64,000 nucleotides of DNA from Kordia aestuariivivens (GCF_014397005.1 NZ_JACGWS010000016.1:62001-126000); one strand, 5' to 3'; positions 1 through 13,700 are shown, counted from the stretch's first letter. The notes: generated by a model not told the origin, from the letters alone. Numbers and translations are program-made.

Positions 1-3000
1 ACTATCTCATAGAAGACAGCGGATTAGAAGTATTAATCATCAGCAAAGAAATTGAAGCAACAACGACAGTTTCAACACTAGAATTAAGTGTTTCTGAACT
101 ATCAACATACAATAGCAATTACAAAGCAATCAATCCAAACAAAGATAATGTAGCGTATTTGATGTACACATCTGGAACGACAGGGAAACCGAAAGGCGTA
201 GCTGTGAGTCACGGTTCTATGTTAGATTATGTGGAAACATTCAAAAACTATTTTGAACTTACGGAAAACGATGTTGTCATTCAACAATCGTCTTTTTCGT
301 TTGATACAAGCGTTGAAGAAATTTATCCAATTCTAAGTGTTGGTGGCAAATTAATCTTAACGCCTTCTGGCGGAAAAGATGTTGAAAAACTATTGGAACT
401 CACTGAGAAGCATCGCGTAAGTGTACTAAGTAGTACGCCATTGGTGATACAAAGTTTAAACGAACTTATAGTAAACAATAACGTTCCATCACTACGAATT
501 TTAATTAGTGGAGGAGACGCATTAAAATTAGAATACGTATCTAACTTCTCATCAAGAATCAAATTATACAATACGTACGGACCCACGGAAGGAACAGTTT
601 GTACGAGTTATTACGAACTAACAAAATCAAGTGTTTCCAATTGTATTGGTTCGCCGATTGCAAACAGAAGTATTTTCATCTGTAATGAGAATTTAGCATT
701 ACAACCAACTTTTGTCATTGGAGAATTGTATTTAGGTGGAAAAGGAATCGCACTTGGTTATCACAATCAAGTAGAATTAACAAAAGAAAAATTCATTGAA
801 AATCCTTATGGCGAAGGAACACTCTACAAAACAGGCGATTTAGGTTATTGGGATAACGAAGGAAACATTCACTTCATTGGTCGAAAAGATCATCAATTAA
901 AAGTACGTGGCTATCGCGTAGAAACGATGGAAGTTGCGAACGCAATTCTTCAAGTCAAAGAAATTAATGACAGTCATGTTGTTGGATATGAATCTCATGG
1001 AATTCAACATTTAGTAGGATATTTTACAGGAAATTGTTCTGAAATCGCTTTGCGCGAATATCTACGTGGCGAATTACCCGATTATATGATTCCAACGTAT
1101 TTAGTGGAGCTGGAATCTTTCCCGATGACGGCAAACGGAAAAATAGCGACAGACAAACTACCAGATCCAATCAGCGTAACCGAAAAGATATATCAAGAAG
1201 CAAGAAACGAAAGAGATGAAAAATTAATCGCGATTTGGAAAGCGGTTTTAAAAGTCGAAACCATTGGAATCACAGACAACTTTTTCGAGTTGGGCGGACA
1301 TTCTTTAAAAGCAGTTCAAATCGCAAGTCGCATTCAACAAGAATTTTCAGTTGCTATCGGATTGAAGGAAATATTCATGTATCCAGAATTGCAAGAACAA
1401 TCGGATATATTGGCAAAACTTGAAAAATCTAGTTACGAGGCAATTCCCGTGACAACGGTACAAGACGGATATCCATTATCATACGCACAACGCAGATTAT
1501 GGTTTTTAGATCAACTAGAAATCGCAAAACAATCGTTCAACTTATGTTGGTTGTGTAACATCGAATTAGGAAACAAAGCATTCAATCCAACGGCTTTCGC
1601 AAAAGCAATGAAAACAATTGTCAATCGTCATGACAGTTTACGAACGGTTTTCAAAACAAAAGCAGGCGAAGTCTATCAACAAATCATTCCAGCAGCAACT
1701 TTTGAATTTGAAGTTGGGATCTTAGATTTTAGTAGTCAATCTGAACCAGAAATAGTAGCAAAATCACGCGCGTACGATGTGGCAAATAGCAGTTTTGATT
1801 TATCAGAAGGACCTTTGCTTCGCGTGGAACTTATCAAAATATCAGAAGCGCAGTACTACTTTATATTCGTGATTCATCATATTATCAGCGATGGTTGGTC
1901 CATTGATATTATCAGCAAAGAGTTACAATCCTTATACAAATCATACAGTTTAGGAAACGATTCAGCACTTGAGCCACTTCGTTTGCAATACAAAGATTAC
2001 GTAGCTTGGTATGCATCGTATGAATCAACTGCTTCGTATGAAGCTTCTCGCGCATATTGGTTAGATCGTTTTTCAGGCGAATTACCAAGTTTAGAATTAC
2101 CATTTTCACACAATAGCGGCGATGCATTATCTTTTTCAGGAGCATACTTGCATCATACTTTTGATACTACAACTTGTAAAAAACTAAAAGAACTTTGCGC
2201 TTCACATCAGGTAACTACGTTTACCGGAATCATGAGTGTGTTGAGCAGTTTATTCTATCAATTGACAGGAAACACCGATATGATTATCGGGACCGATACG
2301 GCAGGAAGAATTCATCAAGATTTAGAAAATCAAGTTGGATATTACTTGAACTTATTACCAATTCGAATTGATTTTTCAAGCGAAGACAGTTTTACAGAAG
2401 TATTAGCTTCAGTTCATGAACATTTATTGGCAGGTTACAGTCATCAATCCTATCCTTTTGATACGTTGATCTCAGAATTGGGATTGCAACGAAACATGGG
2501 GAAACTTCCGTTATTGGATGTTTTAGTGTTATTCCAAAACTTTGAAAATGCGCTAGGTTTTAATGATCTAATTGAAGATGTATCAATCACAAGTCAAACG
2601 ATTGAAACACCTACAAGTCTCAATGATTTACTCTTAGAATTTAACGAAAAAGATGATTCATTAGCATTAACAGTTCGGTACAACACGGCAATATACAACG
2701 AAGCACAACTGACGGTTTTTATAGCATCTTTAGAAGAATTACTAACGAAAATAGTTGCTGAACCAACAAAAGAAATAGGTAGTTACAATATACTTTCTGA
2801 ATCAGAAACAGATACTATTCTAAACTTTAGCAAAGGAGAAATACAAAAATATAATTCTGAATCGATTATTGATTTATTCAGAACGCAAGTAGCAAAAACG
2901 CCGAATGCAAGATGCTTAACGTACGAAGGAGAAAGTCTTACGTATCAAGAAGTAGAAGCACGCTCTAATCAATTAGCAGATCAATTAGTAACTGATTACG

Positions 3001-6000
3001 GAGTAAAAAATGGAAGCTTTGTTGGATTAATGACAAATCGCGGATTTGACATGATTATCGGAATGTTGGGCGTCTTAAAATCGGGTGCAACGTATGTTCC
3101 AATTGACAGCGAATATCCTGTTGCACGAAAAAACTATCTCATAGAAGACAGCGGATTAGAAGTATTAATCATCAGTAAAGGAATTGAAGCAACAACGACA
3201 GTTTCAACGCTAACGATAAACACATCTGAACTATCAACATACAATAGCAATTACCAAGGAATCAATCCAAACAAAGATGATGTAGCGTATTTAATATACA
3301 CATCCGGAACAACAGGAAAACCAAAAGGTGTTGCTGTGAGTCACGGTTCTATGTTAGATTATATAGAAACATTCAAAAACTATTTTGAACTCACGGAAAA
3401 CGATGTTGTCATGCAACAATCGTCTTTTTCGTTTGACACCAGTGTTGAAGAAATCTATCCAATTTTAAGTGTTGGAGGCGAATTAATCTTAACACCTTCT
3501 GGCGGAAAAGATGTTGAAAAACTATTGGAACTCACTGAGAAACATCACGTAAGTGTTTTAAGTAGTACGCCATTGGTGATACAAAGCTTAAACGAACTTA
3601 TAGTAAACAAAAATATTCCGTCATTACGAATTTTAATTAGTGGAGGAGACGCATTAAAATTAGAATACGTATCTAACTTCTCATCAAGAATCAAATTATA
3701 CAATACATACGGACCAACCGAAGGAACTATTTGTACGAGTTATTACGAACTAACAAAATCAAGTGTTTCCAATTGTATTGGTTCGCCGATTGCAAACAGA
3801 AGTATTTTCATCTGTAATGATGATTTAGCATTGCAACCAACTTTTGTCATTGGCGAATTGTATTTAGGTGGAAAAGGAATCGCACTTGGTTATCACAAGC
3901 AAACAGAATTAACCGCAGAACGCTTCATTGAAAATCCTTTCGGAGAAGGAACACTCTACAAAACAGGCGATTTAGGTTATTGGGATGCTTCAGGAAACAT
4001 TCACTTCATCGGTCGAAAAGATCATCAATTAAAAGTACGTGGCTATCGCGTAGAAACGATGGAAGTTGCGAACGCAATTCTTCAAGTCAAAGAAATTAAT
4101 GACAGTCATGTTGTTGGATATGAATCGCATGGAATTCAACACTTAGTAGGATATTTTACAGGAAATTGTTCTGAAATCGCTTTGCGCGAATATCTACGTG
4201 GCGAATTACCCGATTATATGATTCCAACGTATTTAGTGGAGCTGGAATCTTTCCCGATGACGGCAAACGGAAAAATAGCTACTAACAAATTACCAGATCC
4301 AATTCTGGCAACAGAAAAAACACATCAAGAAGCTAGAAACGAAAGAGATGAGAAATTAATCGCGATTTGGAAAACGGTTTTAAAAGTTGAAATCATTGGA
4401 ATTACAGACAATTTCTTCGAGTTGGGCGGACATTCTTTAAAAGCAGTTCAAATCGCAAGTCGTATTCAACAAGAATTTTCAGTTGCTATCGGATTGAAGG
4501 AAATATTCATGTATCCAGAATTGCAAGAACAATCGGATATATTGGCAACGATGGAGAAATCGCTTTACGAGGCAATTCCCGTGACAACGGTACAAGATGG
4601 CTATCCATTATCATACGCACAACGCAGATTGTGGTTTTTAGATCAACTAAATGAAGCTTCGATTGCGTATAATATCACATTTGGACATTGGTTGCAAGGA
4701 ACCTTAAATGTAGACGCATTATCATACGCTTTTACGCAACTAATAAAAAGACACGAAAGTTTACGAACTGTATTTCTTTGGAAAGACGAAACCGTTAAAC
4801 AATATGTAAAAGCTTCTAGAACGGTTGATTTTTCAGTAGAATACATCAAATATTCAAGAAGTTCAAATGATGATAAAACTGTAGTTGATCACATTTTTGA
4901 AACCTATAATACACCTTTTGATTTATCGGAAGGGCCATTGCTAAAAGTGTATGCTATTCAACTAAAAGAAGACAAACATTTTCTTTTTATCAACATGCAT
5001 CACATCATTGCTGATGAAACTTCGGTTCAACTATTAATTACAGAATTACAACAAGTATATAATGCTAAAATCAGTGGAAATCACGCAATATTGGACGAAT
5101 TAAGAATTCAATATAAAGATTTCGCAGTATGGCAGCAAGCATCGAAAGTGCATGAAGAATCGGTTCACAAAACGTATTGGTTAGAAAAACTAGCGGGCGA
5201 AATAACGCCGTTAGATCTTCCGACCTGTTTCTCAAGAACCATACAACAAACGTTTGACGGAAAACGCATCAAACACACTTTTGGACAGGAAATAAGTAAA
5301 GACTTCCAAGCATTAGTTGAGCAAAACGATTCGTCACTATTTATGGGCGTATTGTCATTGGTCAAAACGCTTTTATATCGCTACACAGGAACGAAAGACG
5401 TTATTGTCGGAACTCCAATATCAGGAAGAGTGCATCCCGATTTAGAAAATCAAGTTGGATTTTACTTAAATACACTCGCGCTTCGCGATCAACTTTCGGG
5501 CGACATGAGTTATGAAACTTTATTAGCTCAGGTAAAAGAAACCTGTTTAGAAGCATATGAACATCAATCATATCCGTTTGATTTATTAGTAGAAGAATTA
5601 GATACTTCTCGAAACTTAAGTCGTTCACCATTATTTGATGTGATGGTTGTTTTGGAAGATATGGAACGCAATAACCATGAATCTTCCTTTTCAGATTTAA
5701 CAATTTCAGGAGAATATGTAGATGAAGAAACGAGCAAATTTGACATTACATTCTACTTTAGCAAGCGTGATGATGAATTGCACCTTTCGGTAGAATATAA
5801 CACGTCGTTATTCTCTGCTTCGCGCATTACGCGAATGGTTTCACACATAGAAGAATTAGTACGATTAGTAGTTTCGGCTCCGAAAACGAGTATTGGAACG
5901 TATGATTATTTATCAGAAAATGAACGTTCTCAAATTCTGTTAGATTTCAATAATACTGCGAAAGATTATCCGTTATCGGGAAGTTTCTTAACGAGATACG

Positions 6001-7754
6001 AACAATATGCTACAACAACTCCAGAAGCAATAGCGATCTACTTTGCAGATCGTGTGGTGAGTTATGGCGAATTAGATACTTCAGTGAATCAGCTTTCAAA
6101 TTATTTAAAAGAGAATTACAACGTCAAGCAAGGCGATTGTGTTGGTTTACTAATGGATCGAAGCGAATGGATGCTGATTTCTATGTTGAGTATCTTGAAA
6201 CTTGGCGGAATTTATTTGCCAATGGATAAAAGTTATCCAAACTCACGAATCAGTTACATACTAGAAGATGGTGGCGCTGACTTACTAATCTCAGATATCG
6301 CATACAACAATGAATCATCAGACATTAACATGATGATGCTACCAGAAAAAATAGAAGAACTATCAAATTATAACAGTGAATTAACTTCGGTTGCTGTTGA
6401 TGAAAACGACTTGGCGTATATGATTTATACTTCAGGATCGACAGGAACACCAAAAGGAGTTAAAATAAAACACAGATCAGTTACCAATTTAATGTATACA
6501 ATGGAACGTGAAGTTTCAGCAGTTGCATCAGATTCGTTATTGGCAGTTACTACGTATGCGTTTGATATGTCTGTGGTAGAATTATTCTTGCCGTTGCATG
6601 TTGGTGGAAGCGTCATTATTGCCTCGACCTCATCATTAAAATCGCCAGAAAAAATGATTGAGTTGTTCGACAAACACAATCCAACAATCATGCAAGCAAC
6701 ACCAGGTTTCTGGCAAATGCTAGTCGATGCAGGTTGGAAAGGAAGCGAAACAGTTCGTGTGATTACAGGTGGAGAAGCCTTGTCTTTATCCTTAGGACAA
6801 TCGTTGATCAACTACTCACAAACGATTTGGAATATGTACGGTCCAACAGAGACTACAGTATATGCTACGTATAAAATGGTCAAAAAGACACAAGACATTC
6901 AATACATCGGTCGTCCCGTAGACAATGCACAATCGTACATTTTAGATGAAGATTTACAACTAGTACCAATTGGCGTGATTGGCACATTATACATGAGCGG
7001 TGCAGGAATCGCAGTTGGTTATCAAAATAAAGAAGAGCTGACACAAAAGCTATTCATAAAGCATCCGTACCAAGAAAATACAGTCATGTATAACACGGGA
7101 GATTTATGTAGTTGGAATGAAGAAGGAAGCATTAAATACTACGGACGAATTGACCATCAAATCAAAATTCGTGGGTACAGAATAGAATTTGAAGAAATTA
7201 TATCAGCGATGTTGAGTTGCAAAGGAATTCAACAAAGTATTGTTATAGGAATAGAAATTAACGGCGAAAAACACTTAGCAGGTTATTATACAAGCGAAGG
7301 AATTGAAAATTCAGCACTTCGAACGCACTTGCTAGATTGTTTACCAGAATACATGATTCCAACATATTTAATTGGCTTGGAAACATTCCCGTTAACACCA
7401 AATGGAAAAATAGACAAGAGAGCTTTACCAAACCCTTCAGAAGAACTCGTCAGCGTATATGTAGCGCCAACCAATGAAACGGAACGCGCGTTAGTCGCAA
7501 TTTGGGAAGAAATATTAGGTAAAGAACAAATCGGAATCAAAGATAACTTCTTTGAACTCGGTGGACATTCACTCAAAGGAATCCAGATTATTTCCAGAAT
7601 CAAAAAAGAATTAGGAATTACATTGGAATTAAAAGAACTCTTCATTTCGCCAGTATTGACAGATGTTGCTTCAAAAATTTCGATCATTCAATGGGCAAAA
7701 AGCTCAAAAAATTCAGATGATACTATCATTAAAAAAGAGACCATAATATTATGA
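1..7754 (+). CDS. Non-ribosomal peptide synthetase, 5' end outside the window (A-T-C-A-T-C-A-T)
   Basis: The reading frame is open from the first bases (nt 3), so the gene enters the window inside an adenylation domain. Domains seen: A (to about 1160, core YTSGTTGKPKG), carrier (Ser codon 1302), C (about 1440-2820, HHIISDG at 1875), A (2870-4310), carrier (Ser 4434), C (4580-5930, HHIIADE), A (5960-7430), carrier (Ser 7569). It is a cytoplasmic assembly-line enzyme that activates amino acids as adenylates, loads them on phosphopantetheine carriers and condenses them. Pocket residues read by eye are DTESIGTVCK, DTESIGTICK and DMVQIGMVYK. The first two resemble the published lysine code DAESIGSVCK; the third I cannot assign. 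The end overlaps the next synthetase by 4 nt (ATGA), implying translational coupling. The C-terminal tail ending in KKETIIL could be the partner peptide for the TubC-type docking domain of the next protein (inference). Confidence 0.95.
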   Translation, partial: YLIEDSGLEVLIISKEIEATTTVSTLELSVSELSTYNSNYKAINPNKDNVAYLMYTSGTTGKPKGVAVSHGSMLDYVETFKNYFELTENDVVIQQSSFSFDTSVEEIYPILSVGGKLILTPSGGKDVEKLLELTEKHRVSVLSSTPLVIQSLNELIVNNNVPSLRILISGGDALKLEYVSNFSSRIKLYNTYGPTEGTVCTSYYELTKSSVSNCIGSPIANRSIFICNENLALQPTFVIGELYLGGKGIALGYHNQVELTKEKFIENPYGEGTLYKTGDLGYWDNEGNIHFIGRKDHQLKVRGYRVETMEVANAILQVKEINDSHVVGYESHGIQHLVGYFTGNCSEIALREYLRGELPDYMIPTYLVELESFPMTANGKIATDKLPDPISVTEKIYQEARNERDEKLIAIWKAVLKVETIGITDNFFELGGHSLKAVQIASRIQQEFSVAIGLKEIFMYPELQEQSDILAKLEKSSYEAIPVTTVQDGYPLSYAQRRLWFLDQLEIAKQSFNLCWLCNIELGNKAFNPTAFAKAMKTIVNRHDSLRTVFKTKAGEVYQQIIPAATFEFEVGILDFSSQSEPEIVAKSRAYDVANSSFDLSEGPLLRVELIKISEAQYYFIFVIHHIISDGWSIDIISKELQSLYKSYSLGNDSALEPLRLQYKDYVAWYASYESTASYEASRAYWLDRFSGELPSLELPFSHNSGDALSFSGAYLHHTFDTTTCKKLKELCASHQVTTFTGIMSVLSSLFYQLTGNTDMIIGTDTAGRIHQDLENQVGYYLNLLPIRIDFSSEDSFTEVLASVHEHLLAGYSHQSYPFDTLISELGLQRNMGKLPLLDVLVLFQNFENALGFNDLIEDVSITSQTIETPTSLNDLLLEFNEKDDSLALTVRYNTAIYNEAQLTVFIASLEELLTKIVAEPTKEIGSYNILSESETDTILNFSKGEIQKYNSESIIDLFRTQVAKTPNARCLTYEGESLTYQEVEARSNQLADQLVTDYGVKNGSFVGLMTNRGFDMIIGMLGVLKSGATYVPIDSEYPVARKNYLIEDSGLEVLIISKGIEATTTVSTLTINTSELSTYNSNYQGINPNKDDVAYLIYTSGTTGKPKGVAVSHGSMLDYIETFKNYFELTENDVVMQQSSFSFDTSVEEIYPILSVGGELILTPSGGKDVEKLLELTEKHHVSVLSSTPLVIQSLNELIVNKNIPSLRILISGGDALKLEYVSNFSSRIKLYNTYGPTEGTICTSYYELTKSSVSNCIGSPIANRSIFICNDDLALQPTFVIGELYLGGKGIALGYHKQTELTAERFIENPFGEGTLYKTGDLGYWDASGNIHFIGRKDHQLKVRGYRVETMEVANAILQVKEINDSHVVGYESHGIQHLVGYFTGNCSEIALREYLRGELPDYMIPTYLVELESFPMTANGKIATNKLPDPILATEKTHQEARNERDEKLIAIWKTVLKVEIIGITDNFFELGGHSLKAVQIASRIQQEFSVAIGLKEIFMYPELQEQSDILATMEKSLYEAIPVTTVQDGYPLSYAQRRLWFLDQLNEASIAYNITFGHWLQGTLNVDALSYAFTQLIKRHESLRTVFLWKDETVKQYVKASRTVDFSVEYIKYSRSSNDDKTVVDHIFETYNTPFDLSEGPLLKVYAIQLKEDKHFLFINMHHIIADETSVQLLITELQQVYNAKISGNHAILDELRIQYKDFAVWQQASKVHEESVHKTYWLEKLAGEITPLDLPTCFSRTIQQTFDGKRIKHTFGQEISKDFQALVEQNDSSLFMGVLSLVKTLLYRYTGTKDVIVGTPISGRVHPDLENQVGFYLNTLALRDQLSGDMSYETLLAQVKETCLEAYEHQSYPFDLLVEELDTSRNLSRSPLFDVMVVLEDMERNNHESSFSDLTISGEYVDEETSKFDITFYFSKRDDELHLSVEYNTSLFSASRITRMVSHIEELVRLVVSAPKTSIGTYDYLSENERSQILLDFNNTAKDYPLSGSFLTRYEQYATTTPEAIAIYFADRVVSYGELDTSVNQLSNYLKENYNVKQGDCVGLLMDRSEWMLISMLSILKLGGIYLPMDKSYPNSRISYILEDGGADLLISDIAYNNESSDINMMMLPEKIEELSNYNSELTSVAVDENDLAYMIYTSGSTGTPKGVKIKHRSVTNLMYTMEREVSAVASDSLLAVTTYAFDMSVVELFLPLHVGGSVIIASTSSLKSPEKMIELFDKHNPTIMQATPGFWQMLVDAGWKGSETVRVITGGEALSLSLGQSLINYSQTIWNMYGPTETTVYATYKMVKKTQDIQYIGRPVDNAQSYILDEDLQLVPIGVIGTLYMSGAGIAVGYQNKEELTQKLFIKHPYQENTVMYNTGDLCSWNEEGSIKYYGRIDHQIKIRGYRIEFEEIISAMLSCKGIQQSIVIGIEINGEKHLAGYYTSEGIENSALRTHLLDCLPEYMIPTYLIGLETFPLTPNGKIDKRALPNPSEELVSVYVAPTNETERALVAIWEEILGKEQIGIKDNFFELGGHSLKGIQIISRIKKELGITLELKELFISPVLTDVASKISIIQWAKSSKNSDDTIIKKETIIL

Positions 7755-10700
7755 ATGTATATTCATTTTTAGAAGAATTAAAATCTAAAGAGGTTGAATT
7801 AAATCTCAATGATGGAAAATTAGAAGTTCAAGCTCCTGAAGGAGTATTGACGGCTGATCTTGTGGAAAAATTAAAAAGCTACAAGGAAGAAATTATTGAT
7901 TTATTAAAGCAACTTGGGAATGAAGAAAGTGTATCTGAAATTCCAGTAGCAGCAAAAAAAGAATACTATCCGCTCTCATTTTCTCAAAATAGATTGTGGG
8001 TTTTAGACCAATTTGACCAAGTTTCAACAGTTTTTAATGTAGCAATGCATTATTGGTTGAATGGTGCTATCGATGAAAAATTATTCGCGCAAGCATTTGA
8101 AATGTTAGTAGCACGACATGAAATTTTAAGAACACGTTTCGCATACAAAAATGAACAACCATTTCAACAAATTCTTGCAAATGAAAAAGAAGGAATTTCT
8201 TTTGAAACCTTAGACTATTCAAACAGCGAAAACCCAAAAGAACGTGCGGTAACAAAAGCAACAGCAGTTGCGGAATCAACATTCAAATTAGATACAGATC
8301 CGTTACTAAAAGTTGCATTTATAAAAGTTGATCACGAACGTTATTTTCTATCATTATGTATTCACCATATCATTTCTGACGAATGGTCTATGCATGTTTT
8401 AGTGAGAGATGTAATTGAAATATACAATGGCTTAAAAAGCGGAACAAACACAGAATTAACACCATTACGAATCCAATTTAAAGACTATGCAAGTTGGGAA
8501 TTAGACAACATAAAAACCGAAAATAGAAGCAAAGACTATTGGTTGAAAAAGCTTGAAGGAACACTTCCGATCCTAGAACTAGCTTCGGATCACATTCGTC
8601 CTGCGATACAAACCTATAACGGAAATGAAGTTTCGTTTCAAATCTCAAAACAAAACAGTCAACAATTCCACAAACTACTAGAAGAAAACGGCGCGACCTT
8701 ATTTATGGGAGTGATGTCGCTCGTGTATGCAGTACTTTACAGATATAGTGGTCAAAACGATATCATCCTCGGAACGCCAGTTTCAGGACGAACGCATGCG
8801 GATTTAGAAGATCAAATTGGGTTTTATATCAATACCTTGGCTTTGCGCCAGAATATACACGGAGTTTCAGATTTCACGGCACTATTAAACGATGTCAAAA
8901 AGAACATTTTAGACGGTTATCAACATCAATCGTATCCGTTTGATTTATTAGTGGATGAATTAGTCGTACAACGCGATCCGTCAAGAGCACCACTATTTGA
9001 TGTGATGGTTGTTGTGGAAGATAATGTAAAAGACACGATCACTAAATTTGATGGCATTACGATTGAAGAAGCACGTTTAGAAAAAACATTAAGCAAATAC
9101 GATCTTACGTTTTGGTTCAAGGAAAGTGCTGAAGGCGAAATCGCTGTTCACATAGAATACAATACAGACATTTATGGTGATGACCGAATGAAACGCTTAG
9201 GTGATCATTTAGGGAAATTGTTAGAAAGTGTCGTTGCAAACAGTACAATTTCGTTAGATAAATTACCACTGATAGAAGCTGAAGAGCGAACGGTTTTACT
9301 CAATAACTACCAAGGCGAAGTCGTTTCACAAGCAACTGAAACAACCTTAGTTTCACTATTTGAAGCGCAAGTAAACTCAAGTGGAAATGCGGAAGCTTTA
9401 CAGTATGAAGATACAACACTAAGCTATCAAGAATTAGAAGAACGTTCCAATCAATTTGCACAGTACTTACTAGCCAAACACAACATACAAAAAGGCAGTA
9501 TTGTCGGAATCATTCAAGATCGCAGTGAAAATCTACTCATCAGTATTTTAGGAATCCTAAAAGCTGGTGGCGCGTATTTACCAATAGACAAGAATTATCC
9601 TTCAGATCGTATTGAATATATGTTAACTGACGGAAATGTTTCTTTAGTTATTAGCGATTCAGAAATAACAAACTCAGTTGAAAATATCAACATTGTTGCA
9701 CTACAAGAAGAATTACAAAATCACCCAACAACAAAACCAGCAATCTCTCTTAACGGAGAAGAGGTAGCTTATGTTATCTACACTTCTGGATCAACCGGAA
9801 GACCAAAAGGTGTACAAATAAAACACAGTTCAGTTGTCAATTACTTAGATTGGGCAAACGAGAACTATTACGGAAACGAAGCAAACTATCCAAGTTGTTT
9901 ATTTACTTCGTTATCATTCGATTTAACAGTGACAAGTTTATGGAGCGGATTACTTCGCGGAGACGTATTAAACATTGTTTCTTCTGAAGAAGATGATTTA
10001 ACGGCGTTGCAAAAAGTATTCACGAACGAATCGATTAAAACTGTAAAACTAACGCCTTCGCACATTCAAGTATTGGCAGGTTTAGATATTTCAAGCACAA
10101 ACATTGCAGTCGCAATTGTTGGTGGAGAAGCGTTGACAGCAAATCATGTTTCCATTCTAAAAGGATTAAATCCTGAAATGAAAATCTACAATGAATACGG
10201 TCCAACAGAAACAACAGTTGGTTGTAGTGTCGCGTTAGTGGAAGATATAAATGCAATTACGATTGGTCGCCCAATACAAAACACTACATTATATGTATTA
10301 GACAAAAACCATGAATTGGTGCCAATTGGAGTTCAAGGCGAATTATATGTTGGCGGTTCAGGAGTTTTCAAAGGGTATATCGGAAAAGAAGATTTAACAG
10401 TAGAAAGAACACTATCAAATCCATTCGGAGAAGGAACATTATACAAAACTGGCGATATCGTAAGTTGGGATAGTGAAGGAAACTTGCACTATCACGGACG
10501 AAAAGATGATCAAGTAAAAATACAAGGACATCGAATTGAACTAGGTGAACTAAGTGGAATCTTATCGCAAAGCGACTTAGTTTCACAATTTGAAATCCTG
10601 ACTGTTTCAGACGAATCCGCAGCTTCTTTAGTTGTGTATTACATTGGTTCAGAAGAAATTTCAAGTGAAATAAAAGCCTATTTTGAAGCACAATTACCAG

Positions 10701-13700
10701 CGTATATGGTACCAAGTTATTATGTTGGATTGGATGAATTTCCATTGACATCCAACGGAAAACTTGACAAATCAAAGTTACCATCACCGCAAGGAGTTTC
10801 AACCAAAACATACATCGCACCAGAAACTGAGACAGAAAAACTGTTAGCAGAAATCTGGTCAGAATTATTATTAGTTCCGCAAGTTGGAAAAGAAGATAAC
10901 TTCTTCGAATTAGGTGGAAATTCGTTAAAAGCAGTTCAGCTCATCGGAAGATTGAAAAAAGAAGCTTCACTGAAAATAAGCATGGAAGCTATCTTTAGAA
11001 ATCCAATCTTAAAAAACCTTGCAGCAAACGCAACAAAAGTACATTCCGATGAAATCGTAAGCATTCCAAAAGTCCGAACACAAGAAGATTACGAACTTTC
11101 AAGAGCACAACATCGAACTTGGCTACAAGTCCAAAGAGATCCAAAAGCATTAACGTTTAATATCTTCAACAGATATCAATTAAAAGGAATTCTCAATCGT
11201 GAAGCATTAGAAAAAGCGTTTAATGCGGTGATAAATCGTCATGAAAGTTTACGAACGATCATTACGTTAAAAGGTGTGGAGCCGCGTCAGGTAATTTTAT
11301 CAAACGAAGATTATAACTTTTCTATCGCATACAAAAACGCTTCAAATCGCGCTGAAATTATAGCGGAATTCTCAAATCATATTTTTGACCTCAGCAAAGG
11401 ACCACTTTTCCAAGTAACCATTTTAGAGAACAATGAGAGCGATCATGAATTACTATTTTCGATGCATCATATCATTTCTGACGAATGGTCGGAGCAAGTA
11501 TTGGTACACGATTTAATTCGTTATTACAACGGTTATGTTGCTGGTGACGAAGTTTCTTTAGAAGCATTACCAATTCAATACAAAGATTATGCAGCTTGGC
11601 AATCGTCTTGGGTTGGAAGTGATGAATTCAAAACATCAGGTGACTACTGGAAATCACATCTAGCGGATGCGCCACGAATAGAATTAGGATCCGATCGTCC
11701 GCGACCAGAAGTCATGACGCATGAAGGTTCGCAAAACCACTTTCGTTTCTCAAAAGAAACAAGTGACGGTTTAAAAAAATTATGTTCAGAACTTGGATGT
11801 ACGTTATTTATGGGCGTGAGTTCATTAGTATATGCATTATTATACAGATATACTGGACAATCAGATATTACTTTAGGAACGCCAGTTGCAGGAAGAGATC
11901 ACGCAGATTTAGAAAATCAAATTGGGTTATTCTTAAACACCTTGGCATTGCGCGCAGAATTTAGCGGAGAAGACAGTTTCAAAGAATTAGTAGCGCATGT
12001 AAAAGAATTGAGTATTGCTGGATTCAATCATCAAACCTATCCGTTTGATTTATTGGCGGAAGAATTAGAAGTAGATTTAGCCATAAACCGTTCGCCATTA
12101 TTTGATGTGGTTGTGATTTTACAAAACGTAGAATTACAATTTATCGATGCGTTGCAAATGGAAGGTTTAGAAATCGAAGCTGCCAATGAAGAACTCAAAA
12201 TTAGTAAAGGAGATATCCGTTTTCAATTCATTGATCGCGAAGATTATATAGAAGGAAGTATTGAATACAGTACGGATTTATACGATACTGATCGCATCAC
12301 GCGTATGGTAAGTCACTTGGATAATTTGTTGTTAGAAGTCATTTCAACACCAGATGCATCGATGAAAGAATTGACGTATTTAGGTGAAGAAGAGCAATCG
12401 TCAACGGATTGGTTTTCAAAATCAATACCAGAAGCGAAACCTGAATACATTCACAAATCATTTGAGAAAATTGCCGCACTATATCCTGAAAAGACCGCAT
12501 TAGTAGAAGCTAGCGGAAGTACAAGTTACAAAGCATTAAACTCATTCTCGAATCAACTTATTGGTTTACTCGTCGACCTCGGATTATCAGCAGAAAATGC
12601 GGTTGGTGTTTTAGTACCTAGCGGAAAAGAACTCGTGGGAAGTTTATTGGCTTGTTTAAAAACAGGAATCACGTATGTTCCATTATCGAATAGTTTTTCG
12701 CTAGCGCGAATGCAGCAGGCAGTTTCAGAAACGTTAATGCAAGTGTTAATAACTGATGATGAATCTTGGACGGAATTTCAATCGAAAAATATTGAACATA
12801 AATTTAGTCATGTATTCGTATTTAAAGCATCAGGATCTTCATTATTGGGTGATTTAGGATTGGGGAATTCAGATTTAATCTCACTAGAAGAAACAAGTTT
12901 AGAAGTATATACAGTAAATGGTTCTGGTAATTACGAACTATCAAACCATAACATAGAAAGTTACAGCAAAGAAAATCTTTCAGTAGAATATCCAAAAGAC
13001 AATAGTAGTTATGTTTTCTACAGTTCTGGAACGACAGGAAAATCGAAAGCAATTGTCGGAAACCAAGAAAGTATTTCACACTATATCAATTGGCATAAAA
13101 ATACATTCGAGTTTAACACAGAAACGCGCATAAGTCAAATTGCATCCGTAACGTTTGATGCAAGTTTGAAAGATATCTTAACGAGTCTCATCTCAGGAAG
13201 TTGTTTATGCATTCCAAATGCAAAGACGAAAGAAAACATGTTGCTTTTAGGAACTTGGCTTTCAGAAGAAAAAGTCACCATCTTACAAACGGTTCCATCA
13301 CTTTTTAGATTACTTACGAATAATTTACAAGAGCAAAACCTGTCATTAACAGCTTTAAAAGAAGTTGTCTTAGCAGGAGAAAAATTATACGGACGCGATG
13401 TTGAATTATGGCGTTCGATTTCAGGACACACAGCTCGAATGAGCAATTTATACGGACTGACAGAATCAACAGTGCTGAAAAGTTGTTATCACATTCCGAA
13501 TGAAGAACTTGAAGCAGGAACGGTTTTATCTGTTGGAAAAGCAATTGATAACAGTATGATTGCTGTGATAAACGACAGTGGACTGAGCATGTGGGGAGAA
13601 ATTGGTGAAGTCTACATCAAAAGTCCTTATGTTACGAAAGGTTATTTAGACAAAGAATTAACAGCAAATTTATTTGTTCAGAATCCATTAGTAGGCAATC